In this document: positions 50,574 through 62,999 of the stretch, piece after piece
Layout: each line of letters starts with the position of its first letter
Position numbering within the stretch: position 1 is the first letter of the stretch
Assembly (NCBI RefSeq): GCF_019578655.1
Contig: NC_063257.1
Location: 7,936,001 to 8,000,000, forward strand
Direction of reading: 5' to 3'
Length of the DNA: 64,000 nucleotides
Source of the DNA: Ricinus communis
Lineage: Eukaryota > Streptophyta > Magnoliopsida > Malpighiales > Euphorbiaceae
Translations under genes and position numbers: made by a program
Notes under the pieces: generated by a model
What the model was told of the DNA's origin: nothing
The model's database searches: none
The model's input: the letters and a program-made list of their open reading frames with translations, nothing else

Positions 50574-51761
50574 GAATTGCAGATTTCTTGTGTTGTTCAT
50601 CTTTCTAGTTGCCGTGAACATTCACTTCCTTTCTGGAGGTGCTACTATGCGTCTGTTCTCTTGATGATAACCGTTGTATGCCAATCGTAGTTCAGTTAAG
50701 ACATGCTTACTTTTATGGTTTAAATCCAAACAAGAGGAAAAATCACCTCTCTTTATCTTAGACTACAAAAATGTTGGGGTTATTATGATTTGCGGCGGCT
50801 TACTATATTATCTAATAATCTCGAATGATTGTTTAACACGTGATCGTTGACTTATATAAATTAGGATTTGAGCGATTAAATGGGAACGAATTAGCTTGAG
50901 CCTTTGTTTAATACATAAGCTCTCAGATAGAAACGAATCTTAAACATATGTTCTTATATTATTTAATAATTTTGAACACACGTAATATAGATAATTATAC
51001 AATTTTTTATATAAAAATATGTGCGATTAAATGGGAGTAAAATCTTTCATCAAAAGATGAGAGAGAGAGAGTTATTATATGATCCACATGTCATTAAACT
51101 TAAAGATTAATTGTAAGTCATTTGGACTAATTGTCAAGCTATATGTAATCAACTAAACTAAGGTTTTGAGAGATGGAACATCAACTACAACTGTTTCCTA
51201 ATTCCTAACGAAGCTGGAGAGCACTCTTAATGAATCAATGGAAAATGCTTAGAATTGGAAAAAAAGGGTCAATGAAAAATGAGAAATATCAAACTATAGA
51301 ACACAATCATTAATCCTAAAAGTAGTTCAGTCTAGTGATAATGAGGCCACTTTAAGACTTGGGAGTGATTGTTGGGCGACAAGATTACCAGTCATATACA
51401 TAGAACTCTCCTAACTCCATGCTAAACAGAAAAGCCCTGTAACATTTGGCCATGGTTTCCTTCATCTAATTCTTGTTAACATTCCATGTATACCATGCCC
51501 TATGGTTTCCATTCAGGTTGGTGTGTTCAGCCACATGTGCTGAGATTTTGATGGATTTCAATCGAGCTCAAGCATACTTGTTTAATTAATTGCTCCTATA
51601 ATTCCCTCTTCAGGTTCCACTCTGGAACCTCCTCTTTATTTCTTTTTTTGTTTCCATTCTTACTCTGCATGGTTCAAAATAAAATATACGTTTATGGAGT
51701 AGTCTCTCTTCTCTTTATCTCAATTAGTGTCTGAATCTTACCAGCCTGATTTTTGTAGGCT
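50574..51761. other. Intergenic region
   Basis: The first part is the 3' UTR of the small acidic protein gene. Sequence ending TTTTTGTAG at 51759 looks like a splice acceptor just before the next ATG, so a 5'-UTR exon of the following gene may lie here. Nothing else recognised. Confidence 0.4.
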
Positions 51762-51884
51762 ATGGAAAGGCGGCGACAACGGCAGCTTCATAACCCTAAT
51801 CATGATGCTAGGCCATCATCATCCATGAAGCCTGAAACTTCCGAGCTCCAAATCCTCACAAGGGAGCAACTCCAACGAGCAAAG
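51762..51884 (+). CDS. First coding exon of an unrecognised gene
   Basis: ATG at 51762 directly follows an acceptor-like TTTTTGTAG and opens 41 codons: a basic start MERRRQRQLHNPNHD, a Ser-rich middle, and ILTREQLQRAK before a good donor (AAAG|GTATGC at 51885). Downstream exons are not settled. An open stretch at about 52737-52911 encodes a Ser/Asn-rich segment then a Lys-rich end (ARRAKAAKPKKKKKKKPEEK) followed by TAG. It reads like a nuclear-protein C-terminus, but its phase does not match exon 1 directly, so another exon is needed or it belongs elsewhere. Another possible short terminal exon starts at about 52457 after TTGCAG. I do not recognise a family. Confidence 0.4.
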
Positions 51885-52736
51885 GTATGCATGTCAAGAA
51901 ACTGTGTATTTTTTTTTATTTTAAACTTTGTTTCATTAATTTTCTAATCCCTGTTAAATCTTTCCTAAATTGGATTCACACGCAGATTTGAAAACTCATA
52001 ATTTTAATTTATAAATTTATCAATTCGATCGGTTCAAAATAATTTAAACATAAAGTGCAAACGATGATTTGACCCAACTTTATAGGCACCAGCACAAGTA
52101 CACATGGAAAGTAGTTACGAGAGAGCGATAAATATGTAAAGTTTGCAATTAATAAATCTCATTAGTTTATTAATTCTAATTTCTCATGAAAAAAATAAAA
52201 GATGTTCTGAGTTAGTCTAATTTTTTTATCTTTTTTTTTTTTTTACAAACTATATATGAACGAAAAGAGACTTCTTTTAAACTTCAGGTCTTATTTAAAT
52301 TGAGTATTTATGTACTGTAACTAATTTTGGGGGTTAATAGAATTAAATTAACAATGAAGGCTTGCATTGTAGTTGACATAATTCAGTTCAGAAAACAAGT
52401 TTTAGTTTCTTTTGGGACAAAGAATAAAGGGCTGCCCAATCCCATACAATTGCAGAGGGCAAAGACACCCCAGCCCATACCCATCACAAAAGATCCAAAA
52501 TAGAAAAGCTTTTTAATAATGTCAGCTACAACAGAATCATTTAACTTATAAGAGACATAATTTAAATATCATGCATTAGTTGATTACTTAGAGGGTAATT
52601 AAATACTAGAACATAATCATGGATTTGTAAAGCCATATTTTGGGTTCTAAAAAATATTTTATACGAGTTTAATTGAGTAAAAATTAAGATCAATTTCCTT
52701 TTTATACTCACTTTCAAAAGAGAAATTTTTAGCACC

Positions 52737-52911
52737 ATAAAAGAATTCAAAGCTCTATTCAATGAAGATTCAACAGTGGCGAGCAGCAGTGGCGAAAACA
52801 ACGCCACCCTTACCGTCCACCGGGACAACAACGGTGGAAGCCCGACTGCCCGCCGTGCCAAAGCTGCAAAACCAAAAAAAAAAAAGAAAAAGAAACCAGA
52901 AGAGAAGACAT
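52737..52911 (+). CDS. Possible Lys-rich C-terminal exon, unassigned
   Basis: After an acceptor-like TTTTTAG the frame reads TIKEFKALFNEDSTVASSSG, continues through a Thr/Asn/Gly/Arg segment and ends in a lysine block and TAG (52909-52911). This patch is far more GC-rich than its surroundings, which supports coding. It may be the last exon of the gene starting at 51762. A poly-A run inside the lysine block makes the frame easy to misread. Confidence 0.3.
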
Positions 52912-53009
52912 AGCCGATTCCCGTTGCTTGAGAACTTCTTGCACATGAAAACTTTCAGTAAATATAGCCAACATACATTAATTGAGTTCATACATTTTTT
53001 TTCATATTA

Positions 53010-54298
53010 ATCATTATCATCAATAATTGAGTATTCATTTCTTCATTAGCAAAGCCAATTTTTTCATTTATCATTGCTTTTACTAATTGTTTTCAAATTT
53101 GTTTTAAACAAATTCTATTGTCAAACTTAGATTTGTCCTACGGTAGAATTCACTTCAAATAATGGGAAAATTGAAGTTCAAAATGAATACTCATTCATAA
53201 AAAATTTATATAAATAAAAGACAAAAAAGAAAAAAATTGATGAAGTGAAAAGTCTATTTTAGTTTAGTTTTATAGAATTTATTAGTTTATTAATATAAAA
53301 TTTATTTTAGAAACTTTACCTATTTTGTTAGAATTTACAGTTTATTCACCTCATGCAATTAAAAATTTAATTAAACTCTCATTTCAATTAAGTATATAAA
53401 TTTTAAATTTACAAGTTCAACCAAACACAACGAAAGAAAAAAAAATATTAGCATTTATTTTTATAAATATTCTCTCTAATAACTAATATTGATAAATAAT
53501 TTTTTCTAAATTTTATGAATTATTGATAAAATTATTAATTATCCAATGAAAAAAATTAATTTTTTAAAAATTTATCAATTAATAGCTTCATTAGTTTATT
53601 AACTATTAAATATTAGAGATTTGGCTGTGCATAGGTTTGTACTAATAAAACGTTAGAACAAACCAATGATACATTAGAAATGCTAAATAATGAGAATTCC
53701 AAATAACTTCTAACTTGATATTATTTGAAATTCTCATATTGAGATCTTAAATCTTATATTTCAAAACAAAAATGCAACGTTTCTTTTTTAGATGGAAGGA
53801 CAATTAATGGGTCATTTTCTTTGGTTGTGATTTTAGGTCTGAGCCATGACTAGAGTACATGGACCCTGGTCATCCACCGTCCAAAAGGTCCAGGGTCTTT
53901 TTCTACAAAATTCACATCGAAATGGGACAAAATTCTAAAGCAAAATTAATACTTGTCAATCATGCCAATTCTTTGGACCATCTGTAAGCATTTACATCCA
54001 TGAAAACAAACAAAAAGAAAAATTAATTAGAAACTCACAAAGCAGTGATCTCAAACTCACATGATGGAACACATCACTATGAAAGATGTATTACGAATGC
54101 TTTTTGTTTGTATACATTCCATTCCATCACCTAAAATTGGCAATATTTGTCACCTGGAGTGCATATAACGAGAAAGAAAACTTGGAAACAAACACTTCCA
54201 AGCCAATTCGGAGACAGAATTTTTTTTTCTTTCTAATGAACTATTTTGCTGGAGAACATAAACCGTATACGGTACAATACAAGCTTGTATTGTGTTTC
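53010..54298. other. AT-rich intergenic region
   Basis: Contains the 3' side of the SWEET gene (minus strand) near its right end. No coding or RNA gene recognised. Confidence 0.5.
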
Positions 54299-55227
54299 TT
54301 AAACTTGTTCATCCTGAGAACCATTTGCCACCATTTTCTGTGGCTTTCCTGATGGACCCATTTCCATAGATTGAGATGTAGGTTGTTTCTTGGCTTCAGC
54401 ACTTGCCTTACTATTGCGGTAAATGAAGTACAGGATCAACTGTAGTGTTCCTAAACCACAACCAAACCCATTGGGTATCTGCATGTTTGATTATACCATC
54501 AGCAATAGCAAATATTTTGTGCCAGAAATGGGTACTTAATAATTTGATGGGTTATTCTCACTATTATACTTACAGCTACGAAAGGGTCCCGGCCAAGTAG
54601 ACCATAGATGAACCAGGAAGTACCACATAAGAAAACAAACAGTGACAAGAAAAATGGCATGAACTCCACACTCTTTGTTTTGATCACCAGCCTCTGTACA
54701 TATATATACAAAAGAAAAATCTCTTAAACATCTCATTATTAACAATATTAATGTTATCCACTGCATATGTTCTATCTCCAATTCCCGAAGGGAATACGAC
54801 GGTGCATATGATAGGATTGAATAGTATTAATAATTACTACCCTTTTGACTGCCATTATAGATTAGTTTAGTATAGTTTCATAATGCAAGTGACAGTGGCA
54901 ATAACTATTTCCTTCAGGAATAGATTAGTTTCATCAAAATTTCTTTTCCCATTTGACAGCATAATTTATCCTTTTGCAAGAAAATAACAACAAATATCAG
55001 AATTTATTTCTGATGGAGCATGTGACACTATTCTAGAAGTAAATTACTATAAACTAAGAGAAATTGAGTCAAAGGGTAAAATAATTGAGTGATTTAAGTT
55101 ATTATGCTCTAATCAGAAAATTAGACCCCCCATCAGAAATTTCACCAACACCAACAATATATTCACATACAGGTGTCGTATTAGCCAAACAGTAAAAGCC
55201 AACAAAAAAGGAAAAGAGACAAAGAGA

Positions 55228-55272
<45 letters not shown>

Positions 55273-56359
55273 ATTAACTTACAATGATGGAGAGAGGAGA
55301 GGCATACATAATGATAGAAAAAATGGTAGCAGCTAAGCCACAAAAGAGCTTCCTTGTGCTGCCATGGAGAGCAAACAGAGATACAAAAGCCACAAGGGCA
55401 AAAATAGTGAGCACAAGTGTGAAAAGGCCTAGAATTTTGCTCTTCTCCCTTCTTGGTGCATAGATGATGAAGATTAACACATAAATGGTCTCAATTACTG
55501 CTCCTGTCCCATTAATTGTTGACACCAGAAGGTTGTTCTTTGACACAAATGGTAGTCCGTACCTGTCTCAAACAATAATAATAAATCATGAATTCCTTTA
55601 ATTTGTAGGAAAATAACATGTGGGTCAAATTATTTAAAAAAGGAGCCAAATAATTTTAATCAAGGAAAGGGTTAATTGAACTAAATTGGCCACAAGAACA
55701 GACCACAACGGACTAGAAAAAGAAAAACACAAGTCTTTAATTAATTGCTTTATTGGTTAAGCATGAAATGCACACATATTTGAACAGTATAATTTGAAAG
55801 ATTAACATATTTACAAGAATGCCCTGTCAAGAAAGTGAAAAAGGCATCATGACAGGCTTCAATCAGTAAGGGTAACAAAGTAAAGTAAAATAGAAAAAAA
55901 AGGTGTCAGTAGCTGAAGAAACGAGAAACATACCAGGCAGAAAGGAGACAGTTGAGCAAGGTCATCACGTATGGAATACCTGAGAACTGCTCTGTTGATT
56001 TACTCTTTATGATTCTCTTGAATGTAATCCTGAGAAATAATAATAAAATAAAAACAATAACTAAGAATGGTGAAAGGGAAGATTATATGAACTCTGCCAT
56101 TTTCAAGATAAAAGATCAAGAAATACTGTGCAAATCAAAATAATATTCATAAAAAGAAACATAATGATAGAAGAAGAACAAGAAAAATAGAGATAAATGA
56201 AATATTTACGTTGGGGAAAGAAAAAGGAACAAGGCAGTAGCATTTCCTGTGACAAAACAACCAAAAACAAAATCAAGAAACTGAAGTACTAAAACAAGAA
56301 CAAGAAACAGACTTGAAAAACCCACCAAAAACACCAAACAAGAAGTGAAGAACATCCAT
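54299..56359 (-). CDS. SWEET1: SWEET1-type bidirectional sugar transporter
   Basis: Six minus-strand exons, 56326-56359, 56210-56246, 55934-56029, 55283-55562, 54574-54693 and 54299-54478, GT-AG and in phase, give 248 residues, the normal SWEET length. The product has seven expected membrane helices as two MtN3/saliva triple-helix repeats around a linker helix. Repeat 1 carries [32 protein letters not shown] and AWYGLPFV. Repeat 2 carries [55 protein letters not shown] and [20 protein letters not shown]. The tail ends QDEQV, close to the SWEET1 (clade I) ending. Clade I members are mostly plasma-membrane glucose facilitators, so this one probably is too. No lesion seen. A long CT tract begins about a dozen bases inside the intron after the 55283 donor. 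Confidence 0.96.
55233..55269. repeat. (GA)n microsatellite in a SWEET1 intron
   Basis: About 18 GA units on the plus strand, (CT)n in the transcript, starting 13 nt after the 5' splice site at 55283. Confidence 0.95.
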
Positions 56360-59300
56360 TGTTGTATCTTTCTTGAACCTTGAGAAACTGATGATAGAAA
56401 AAAAGAAAAAACAAGAAATCTTTTGGAAAGAAAGACTTGAAGATCGAGAGTGAACCCAGAAAGGAAAATTTATGAAGGAGACGAAGAGGAAGGAGAAAAT
56501 TGCTTGGCGGAGAGAAATCTAATGAGCAAATGGCAAGTTCGAAGAGTAGAGTAAGGAAAAGATGGCAGGGGGCAATTGTGGTTATATAGATGAACAATAA
56601 CCGCTTGCAGTAACGTTTTGGTAAATTTCGGTCTAATCCGAAATGGCTTTGATGGTTCAGTTGCTGTCTGTGAACTGTGGAACTGACATTTTATGGCAGT
56701 CTTCCTCTTATGAGTTAATAATGGATTTAAACAAACTACTGAGTGAAACACTAAATATTCAAATTTAAAATACATATGGTGATTTTTATATCCAGCACTT
56801 CAGTTCACGAAAAATAATAATAATAAAGCAATTAGAACTAAATTAATTTTATTTAGGAAATAATTAGAAGTGGCAAAAGTGAAAATCTAATTTAATACTG
56901 TAAATATAGCAAAATAAAAGAGTAACATTTTTCTAATTAGAATAACTTTTTTGGAATGAGAAAATGTACGTTAATTTTTTTTAAGGGCATACATAATGCG
57001 TGATGGACTAAGGAGAAGTCTTGTTACTGTACAGGTATACCTAAACCCAACCGCACAAAATCCTCCCTCTCCCTACATAATTAAAAAAGAAAAAAAATGA
57101 AGGCTTTGTTTTATATATATATATATATATATATATCACTGTCCTTGAATTTAAGATTTTGGCCTCAATTATTTCTCAAAATTTAGCTGCATATGTTTTT
57201 TTTTTTAATAGTTTTGATTTTTATAATTATATACTATAAATCTTCATAAATTTGATTTTTAAATTTTTTAACCTACAATTATATAACATTTTAAACATTT
57301 ATTAGTCAGACACTTAGATAGTTCATCTATCCTAAGCCCTCATTGAAACCAAATCTACATCTGCCCCATAGAGATATTCATATTTTTTTTTTTATTCTGG
57401 GATATTATGTCAAAATATGGGTGAAAAAAGAAGATAATCTTCCTTCTATATTTACTGATATTAAAGGATCTTAATTACATATGGAGATATTTTTCTTGAG
57501 TTTCCATATTATTACAAATATTTCAGCTTTGCAAAGCATATGCTTCCTTGTTTGCTCATTTTTGCTAGATATGCTATTCACTAGCATACATTGTCCTTGG
57601 TGTTAACAATTAGTTGCTGTTGCTACTGGTTGTGCATTTTTTTCTGAAAAAATATAAATATTTTAATATAAAAGATAAAAATAAATATCAAACATATAAA
57701 GAAATTTATTTTTGATAATAATTAATCATGTTGATATCAAATTAAATATCTATTTTTTTATTGCTTTTATAAAGAGAAAACTCAACGCATGTCTTTTTTT
57801 TTTTTTTTTTTAATTTTTTTATGGTTACCAATTCTGGTACTTCCCCCGTACATGTTAAGAATAGAGGGATAAAATTTACTAGTGTAATATTAAAGAAATG
57901 GTAACAATTAATGTTACAAGAATAATAATCAAATATGTTTGGTACAACGTTCAAAACAACTGACATAATTATAATGTTCAAAAAATATAACATCATAATG
58001 TTAAAAATCAGTTTGATACTTACATTACATTACGGAAAGAAAAGATTTGGAAGAATATTAATATTACGGGAGATGCTAAAAAAGATTGTAAATAAATTAA
58101 TTAGAATTTTTCAGAAATATCTTAGAACTAATAAAAAATAAATATGATTTTTTAAAATTACGATATGGTTGCTTTCTAGTTTTTTTTTAGTTATTATTCT
58201 TTAGTTGTTTGTAGTCGTTTTACTAAAAATATAATAAAAACCGTAATTTTAAAAAAAAGTTAAGAAACTGTAATTTTTATATTTTACCACAATAAAAAGT
58301 TAACACTATAAAAATTTAATAAAAAATGAAAAACATGGATTTTTTGTTATTTTAAAAAAAATTAATTCAGTAGCCCTGTGTACAATATAAATATCATCAT
58401 TCACAATCTTTTCCCAAATACTAAAAGAAGAAAAAGAACAAAGCAAAATAAGAAAAATGACATGCAAATCCATATGGGAACAAAAAGAAGGCATTGGCAA
58501 GGGTTGCAGAATGCAGATGATCATGATGACATGTGTTGAACCTGCTGGGACCTTTGCTAATCCACCCGAGGTTCAATACCTACTAATTAAGATCTGGGCA
58601 GCACCCAGTAGATGCAATAATTGGAACCCATTTTGAGAATACCTGACCAATTTTAATTACTTATTCTAGAAAGATTGTAATTGAATTCTGACCATAATTA
58701 ACTACCACAATAAAAGAGATTTTGCAAGGTAAAGATTAGCAGTTAATTCAGTCGGTTCAATTGCACATGCAACTGATTGTTCGATTAAGGTCTATCACTA
58801 ATTACAACTAGACAATTAATGCCAGAAAACTAAACCAAAATTTATTAATTATGCAGTGTTAATTAATCAAATAAACTGGACCTATGCAAAGAACAAGTTA
58901 TGGAAAGTTATAAAATTTAACATGAATCAGAATTCAAATGGGGACCTTCCTGATCCTCACATTTGCATTAACAATGCCATGGACTACATGGCTTCAGCTA
59001 AGCTGTTGAAAAGTATACAGTAGGTGGCTTTGTGTCTTAGGTTCCAGCATTTCTGGGATTAAGCTTAAGACTATGGACATTGATATTGATTCTATTAATA
59101 TAAGGAGATATGTTTTAAGCTTCAGACAGTTAGTGGATGGGGCAATTTTCCAGCCAGTTCCTTAGCGTCTTTTCAGGTGAAATTATGTCATTCTGCCGGC
59201 TTCTAATATCTCCTTTTATGTCAATACTAAGCAATCTACTTTATATTATAAATCTAGTCTTTCTAAAATTAATTTTCACATTGTTTGTTTTTATTTATTT

Positions 59301-60689
59301 TTATTATTCAGTCCCGAATGAAGTTCGAATTCAAAATTCTAATTTTTTCAGATTACTGATTTTAGTAATTGGTATTGTTTTATCATTTCTTTAATTATTC
59401 ACTTATTCATTGTTGGACAATAGAAATTGTGGAATACATAAATTGCGTAGACTAACACAAGAGTAGAACCTGAATTTCTAACCCTTCCATATATGGGAAT
59501 TTTCATTATCTTCAGACTACAAAATTGTATTTATTTATTTATTTATTTTATCTAACACTACAACAAGTGTTTTAAATGGAATACATACACGAATGATATA
59601 AACTCTAGTGTGGTGGGAGAATTCTGTGTATTTGGACTGTTCTTTTAGGGGGCCATGGTCCCCTAAAAGAAGGTTTTTAAAGTATTTTTATAACCTTTAA
59701 CAATTTGCTCCTCAAAGCCAATTTGAACTTTTAGTCATACAGCTTTCTAATTTAAACAGATTAACTAAGAGAATTGACAAAGAAAATGTTTAAACCTTTT
59801 TGCTTACATGTTATAATTTAACTTGTGATTTTCTTTATTATATAATATAGGATTGTATATAACCACCAAATAATATGTTAGAAAGAAAAGAAAAAAAATT
59901 TCCTATTTACTATTTACAGAGTTCAGGTTTAAATAGAGACAATTATAATGCTTCAAATCAGGAATAACACGTGTGTATACATATTAAGATTGTTATTAAT
60001 GTGAAACACAAGAGCTGGCTAGCGTGCGATGATGGCATCAAGTAGAGTGCAAGAAATAGAAAATGAAGAAAAGAAAATAATAATAACGAAGACTGAAACG
60101 AGATTAAGACAAAAGGAGTGAATATTCATGCCTGCCTGGTGAAACATCAAACCATCAAAATGTACGATATTGTCTGTATTGTTTGCATTACAAATTTGCA
60201 AGAAAATGCACTGTTTATACACGAGTACAAGTCTTGGATGATGAAGCCAGCTGGAGATGTCTTACAAATTTGCCATTCTGTCTGCCAAAGCATATCTAAA
60301 TTATTATTGGAAGAACAAGAAACAGATTAATAAAAATATAAAACAAAAGAGAAATGCACCCTCTTGAAACCCTAATTTTGATAAAAGAAAAAAAAAAAGG
60401 CACCTTAAGCAAGACAAATACTTATGTCATGCATATATATGCCTATCATATATATATATATAATATGAAAGTGGAATAATTGAAAAATTAAAAAGAGAAG
60501 CAGTAATTATGGAGAAAATTAGAAAAAGCATAAGAAAGAATTAATTATTGCAAGAATTGGCACATGAAGACAAGTCTAAACTGAAAAAAAAAGGACAAAT
60601 TAAGTAACATATCCAACAGAATAATTAATACATGCATCCAAAAGGGTGGGTTTGAGAAATGTTTGCTTAGGAATAAAAAAGAATTTAGC

Positions 60690-60730
<41 letters not shown>

Positions 60731-62967
60731 AATATCAGAAGCAAAATAATTGATAGACCCATTACATAGAATGCAAGAGAAGGAAAAGATTCTTTTGGTG
60801 TTTTCCCTTTTCTTTTCAGTCACTGTTTTCTACTATTTGGGCTAAGTAAAAAAAGAAAAAAAAAAGAAAAAGAGGGTTCGGAGATGGTCCAATCGTTTCT
60901 GTAATTTATTTTGTTTGCATCCCTAAAAGGATTTTTGTCTTCTCTTTGTCATATTTAGGAATTTTATTGATTTATTTTTGTTTGCACCCTTAGAAATGGC
61001 CCAATCTGAACACATAAACATGTCAAGTTTCCTCCCTATGAATGAAATTCGAAAAGGCAACCTTTATTTTCTTGGTCATGAATTTGGCCTGTAATTTGAA
61101 CATGTGTTTATTTACTAGCTTGTAATACCTAATGTAGATGAAACTATTCAACATTTTCCCATTCAATGTTTCCTTGATCGAATTTCTATTTACTTAGCTT
61201 GAGAAATACTTTTCTTCTTTGCACTTTACATAAATGGAAAAGACTTAGGATCTAATAATTGAGATTTTGTTATTTAATAAATAGACACTCACTGATAGAA
61301 TTTCAACTATTTAATTAAAATTTAATGGTAGAGATTATAAAACTCAATATGAGAGGCTCCTAATAGAAGAAGTGGTAGATAATTTGCTTGGACAAAGGAT
61401 TGGTTTGGTTGAGTCTCCCAAGATTTTCGTCGGCAAAATGAAATATGGAAGGCAAATAGTATTGCAAAGGGGTAGAGAATTGGACGGACTCTCAGAGTGA
61501 ATCTTGAAACTTGGCCTAAGGCAAAGGTATGGTCCTCCATAATGACTCTACAAAACTACAAATTCTACTTGTGACTTGTGGCAAATGGCAATTGAAGCTG
61601 CAACTTTCAATGCTGAGTGCCAAATTTAACCAATCCAATTACATCAAAAGCTCAACACAGTCAGTTGCTTGCATGCATCCCACAATTTCCTTCCACATGC
61701 ATCATAATTTTCATTTTCTTTCTTTTCTTTTTAAAAAAAAAGAGATGACTGTCTATATTTACAAGTGTCCATCTCATTCAATAATTTCTTTTTTTCTTTT
61801 TTCCATTTTTTAAACTGAGAGTTATTATATATATGCAAAACATACTTTGATTGTTAAATTCTGTATACAATGTAGCTAGTTATATCCTCAAAATTAATCA
61901 GATTTCATCTGTAAGAGGGTTCACTTGGTTTGAACTATAGAAACTGTGGTCCTGCCTGCGTTTTCGACAGCCAAAATTTTGTCTTGCATGCAGCCATGAT
62001 AAACCTGTAAATACTGGAATTTTAATCTTGCCTTTAATTGAAGATCACCAAATTAAGTAGCTTCTACTATATCGACCACTTATTGATCTTTACTATTAGC
62101 GGGTCATTTGCTTAATTTAATTAGTAAGGCTTTTGAAGACTCTCGAATAAGCATTAATTAGTAATATTTTTTTATAACCATCAGTAAGAACTTTGTTCCA
62201 CCCAAAGAATTATTCTTTTTTTTTTTTTAAATTTTCTGGTTTTATTTTAAATTATTAGTATAATAAGTAATTTTTAAAATATCTTCATAATTAATATAGA
62301 AATGATCACATACAATTAGTTTTCATGATCAGGGTTTGTATAGCATTTATATATGGTTAGTTAGTCAAAAACAGGAATTTCCGACAGCACACCATGTCTT
62401 CAGAAACTAAATATATATTGAAATTGAAGGTAGGCCCAGCTAAAGAAACCTGCAGATGAATCCAATTGTGAATGCTGCCAGGATTCAATTCCAACTCTAA
62501 CTTAATAATGGGTTAAGGTGGTGTTCTTGCTTAAGTTGTTGGGGGAGTATTTATAATCGCACCCGATGCACCGTCTGGCATTTACTCGGTTCTGGAGCTT
62601 AGTTTAGTTTAGTACAGCATTAAACTCACCCCTTCTGATGAATGCCATTTTCGACTTCGTCATACTGTAATTATTTCCAGAATCGTAAATTTTTCACCTT
62701 AATCCTGGATCCACATTATGCAAGTAAAAACAATTTCCTTATTATACATAAATATATATATATATATATATATGATTGATTAAGCAATTTGACACTATCA
62801 TTAGGACTGATAAGTTTTCATCACGTTGAAACGTGTGTATAATATAAAAAATAATTGATCTAAATACAATTTGTAATGGATTACATTAGAGTTTTAAAGT
62901 CTAAGTATAAATACATTTATTAAGCAGAATATACAATATAATCTATCTAATTTATATAATAAATTAA

Positions 62968-62999
<32 letters not shown>

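Noticed and set aside
52770..52991. Minus-strand frame over the Lys-rich stretch
   Set aside because: Phe/Leu runs arise from the antisense of a poly-A/Lys block.
58570..58600. GGTTCAATACC resembling a tRNA B box
   Set aside because: No A box, no cloverleaf arms and no acceptor stem pairing around it.
59563..59580. CACTACAACAAGTG as a CACTA transposon end
   Set aside because: No opposite terminus and no 3-bp target duplication found; kept only as a side note to the palindrome.
60019..60330. Small frames on both strands
   Set aside because: No codon-phase or splice support and no family resemblance.
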